Positions 62,228-64,000 of a stretch of 64,000 nt of DNA are shown here, piece after piece. The translations under genes and the position numbers were made by a program. Each line of letters begins with the position of its first letter. Position 1 is the stretch's first letter. Source of the stretch: an uncultured Methanobrevibacter sp. (GTDB lineage Archaea > Methanobacteriota > Methanobacteria > Methanobacteriales > Methanobacteriaceae). Location of the stretch: assembly GCF_900314695.1 (NCBI RefSeq), contig NZ_OMWD01000004.1:1-64000 (forward strand). The letters run 5' to 3'. Below the pieces are notes generated by a model. That model saw only the letters and a program-made list of their open reading frames with translations, had not been told where the DNA came from and ran no database searches.

Positions 62228-62488
62228 CTATAATGATTCAAGTTTTTCTATAAGTTCTGCATCAGTTGGAGCGCCAACAAAAGCAACTTCACCATCTATA
62301 ACAATAGTAGGCACTGCCATAATCTGATAGTCAATAGCTCTTTGTCTGATTTCTTCACTTTCATCTATTTTAAGAACTTCCACCTCAATTGCATCGCCTA
62401 ATTTATCTTTAGCTACACTAGCAGCGTCGATTGCTGCAGGACAATGTGGACAGGAATTTGTTGAAAATACTTCTACTTTTATAGCCAT
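62228..62488 (-). CDS. Thioredoxin/glutaredoxin-like protein
   Basis: The 86-residue protein has the CPHC redox site in FSTNSCPHCPAAID and the cis-Pro in MAVPTIVIDGEVAF. It is like the small methanogen thioredoxins of the MJ0307 type. It reduces protein disulfides; in methanogens such proteins can be served by F420- or ferredoxin-dependent reductases. GGAGTG lies six bases before ATG 62488. It shares the AT-rich promoter region with the divergent helicase gene. Confidence 0.85.
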   Translation of the reverse strand: MAIKVEVFSTNSCPHCPAAIDAASVAKDKLGDAIEVEVLKIDESEEIRQRAIDYQIMAVPTIVIDGEVAFVGAPTDAELIEKLESL

Positions 62489-62585
62489 TTTATACACTCC
62501 TTTTATTTAAGTTTATTTAAACCTAATTTATAATAAGTGATATATAACTGTTACCACCCCATTAGTTTTCAAATGCTCTCCAAAT

Positions 62586-62600
62586 ATTTATTATATAACA
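62586..62600 (+). promoter_or_regulatory. TATA box of the helicase gene
   Basis: TATTTATTATATAAC is centred about 25 bases before ATG 62617. There is no ribosome site between them, so the mRNA is probably leaderless. Confidence 0.5.
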
Positions 62601-62616
62601 AAAAAATAATTAGTAA

Positions 62617-64000
62617 ATGATTAAAATGAAAACTTTACCGACTGATATCAAAAAAATAATTAACAGCGCATATCCATATATTGAGGAATTCAATCCAGCA
62701 CAAAAGGCAGTGATTGAATCCGGATATTTAGATGACAAATCAAACTATATCATTTGTATTCCAACAGCAAGTGGAAAGACAGTTTTAGGAGTTCTTCCCG
62801 CACTTAAAACAATACTTGATGGTGGAAAGGCAGTATATGCCGCACCATTACTTTCAATACAAAACGAAAAAGTAAAAGAGTTTAAGGCATTTGAAGAGCA
62901 TGGAATCAAGGTAGGAAAACATCCATCAAGCGCAGAGTTATCAGTTATGGTTTTCGAATCATTCGATGCACTTACAAGGTTTTCATGGGATGCACTTAGA
63001 GATGTTGATACCTTAATCATTGATGAATTTCACATGATTGGCGAATACAGCAGAGGTCCGACACTTGAAGCTGCCATCACACGTGCAAAAATAATCAATC
63101 CAGGCATGAGAATAATTGCCCTTTCAGCTACCCTGAGAAATATAGAAGAAATTGAAGGATGGCTTGAAGGAACCTGCGTTGAGCATGACTACAGACCTGT
63201 TCCACTACACAAGGAAGTTCTGGATGCAGAGATGTTCAATACTAAAAATAAGAATGATGTGGTCGTTAAAGTTATTGAAAAAGCTATCAAAGACAAATCC
63301 CAAGCGCTGGCTTTTGTATCAACAAGAAGATTTACTGAAAGTTTGGCGACTTACGTTTCAGGAAAGATAAATAAAAAAATAAATGTGGAACAGAGAAAAA
63401 GGTTTAAAGAAGTTTCTGAAAAGTTATTGGAAGTTCCCAAGAAAAAGGGCTCACTTCCAACAAGCACATGCCTTAAATTAGCAGAAGTTGCTGAAAAAGG
63501 TGTTGCATTCCACCATGCAGGGCTTTTCAATGAACAAAAGGAAATTATTGAAGACGAATTTAGAAACGGAAACATTTTAATGATTACTGCCACTCCAAGT
63601 TTAATGTATGGAGTTAATTTACCATCAAAATCTGTCGTTATTAGAGACCATACCCGCTGGACCAGCAATGGACCGCAGCCGATTCCTGTTTTTGACTATG
63701 AACAAATGTCCGGAAGGGCTGGAAGACCACAATACGATGATGTGGGTTACTCTTATCTTATTGCAAAAACAATGGATGAAGCTTTGAACTTGGAAGAGTT
63801 TTACATTGAAGGAGATATCGAACTGACCAATTCCAAATTAGTTGACAATAAAGATGCAATTTACAGACAAATTATTGCACAGATAGCATCATCACTTTCA
63901 AAAAATCTAGATGACTTAACAGACTTCTTTGGAAAGACACTTTACGGATACCAAATGAGCAATAACCCTTCAATGGCATTGTTTGCTGAAGACAGCTTAA
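62617..64000 (+). CDS. Ski2-like DEAD/H helicase, cut at the window edge
   Basis: The frame is open from ATG 62617 (or 62626) to the end of the window, giving at least 458 residues. Helicase motifs in order: PTASGKT (I), DEFH (II), LSATLRN (III), FVSTRR (IV), ITATPSLMYGVNLPSKSV (V) and QMSGRAGRP (VI). This is the Ski2/Hel308 family order; the DEFH box differs from the DEIH of many Hel308. It may act in stalled-fork repair or RNA work. The C-terminal winged helix and ratchet domains lie beyond 64000. Confidence 0.85.
   Translation, partial: MIKMKTLPTDIKKIINSAYPYIEEFNPAQKAVIESGYLDDKSNYIICIPTASGKTVLGVLPALKTILDGGKAVYAAPLLSIQNEKVKEFKAFEEHGIKVGKHPSSAELSVMVFESFDALTRFSWDALRDVDTLIIDEFHMIGEYSRGPTLEAAITRAKIINPGMRIIALSATLRNIEEIEGWLEGTCVEHDYRPVPLHKEVLDAEMFNTKNKNDVVVKVIEKAIKDKSQALAFVSTRRFTESLATYVSGKINKKINVEQRKRFKEVSEKLLEVPKKKGSLPTSTCLKLAEVAEKGVAFHHAGLFNEQKEIIEDEFRNGNILMITATPSLMYGVNLPSKSVVIRDHTRWTSNGPQPIPVFDYEQMSGRAGRPQYDDVGYSYLIAKTMDEALNLEEFYIEGDIELTNSKLVDNKDAIYRQIIAQIASSLSKNLDDLTDFFGKTLYGYQMSNNPSMALFAEDSL

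Noticed and set aside
62195..62230. Cobalamin riboswitch upstream of cbiD
   Set aside because: Only about 30 bases separate cbiD from the thioredoxin-like gene; no B12-box-like sequence or stems are present.

Overview
The window is AT-rich archaeal DNA from a hydrogenotrophic methanogen of the Methanobacteriales, most likely a gut-type Methanobrevibacter. The evidence is a methanogenesis-marker (mmp) operon, heterodisulfide reductase hdrCB, an FwdF-type polyferredoxin, archaeal SRP RNA, thermosome, S17e, Nob1, Dph5 and Trm5, two adhesin-like secreted proteins with Ig-like repeats, and a wall protein with pseudomurein-binding-type repeats and a transglutaminase-like domain. The gene assignments come from reading protein motifs; no database was searched.

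Layout. 1-100: the tail of an unknown ORF and a GC-rich hairpin, possibly a mobile-element end. 388-2463: adhesin with a 9-residue repeat carrying an N-glycosylation sequon in each unit. 2890-8950: DUF2070 membrane protein, small membrane protein, RqcH/NFACT protein, metallo-hydrolase, membrane-anchored unknown. 9133-9514: two overlapping pilin-like genes. 9538-10740: polyferredoxin and ferredoxin. 10843-14450: coaD and the wall protein, which lacks a standard start codon. 14826-18922: radical SAM protein, aminotransferase, CDF transporter, tRNA-Ser, SRP RNA. 19081-21953: CBS protein, 2-phosphoglycerate kinase, phosphoesterase, two unknowns. 22145-24054: hdrB and an N-terminally extended hdrC. 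24238-31290: TGT-like protein, coiled-coil protein, two unannotated mini-genes, hydroxyacyl-CoA dehydrogenase, a candidate ncRNA, dph5/trm5, small unknowns.

31676-39068: mtnA, Mn-type pyrophosphatase, then nifB directly behind mmp17-15-5-6-3, which encode parts of the methyl-CoM reductase activation machinery. 39198-43351: secreted nuclease, DUF4013 protein, mmp2, DUF2117, nob1. 43654-46069: three tandem winged-helix regulators and moaB. 46108-49626: pyrE, PRC-barrel protein, bacterial-type xseAB, cbiZ. 49669-53085: thermosome and a coiled-coil protein with eight exact-length 31-residue repeats. 53316-60110: asd, dapB, dapA, lysC, S17e, chorismate mutase, shikimate kinase and a glycosyltransferase, linking lysine and aromatic biosynthesis. 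60111-61106: a 1-kb interval with an unannotated 47-residue peptide gene and a run of hairpins. 61107-64000: cbiD, thioredoxin-like protein, and a Ski2-type helicase cut by the window edge.

Most worth following up: the 60.2-60.8 kb peptide/RNA unit; the candidate ncRNA at 28.4 kb; nifB in the MCR-activation operon; hdrC with an acidic extension and an internal Shine-Dalgarno start; the non-AUG start and 5'-terminal hairpin of the wall protein; and the sequon-repeat adhesin.
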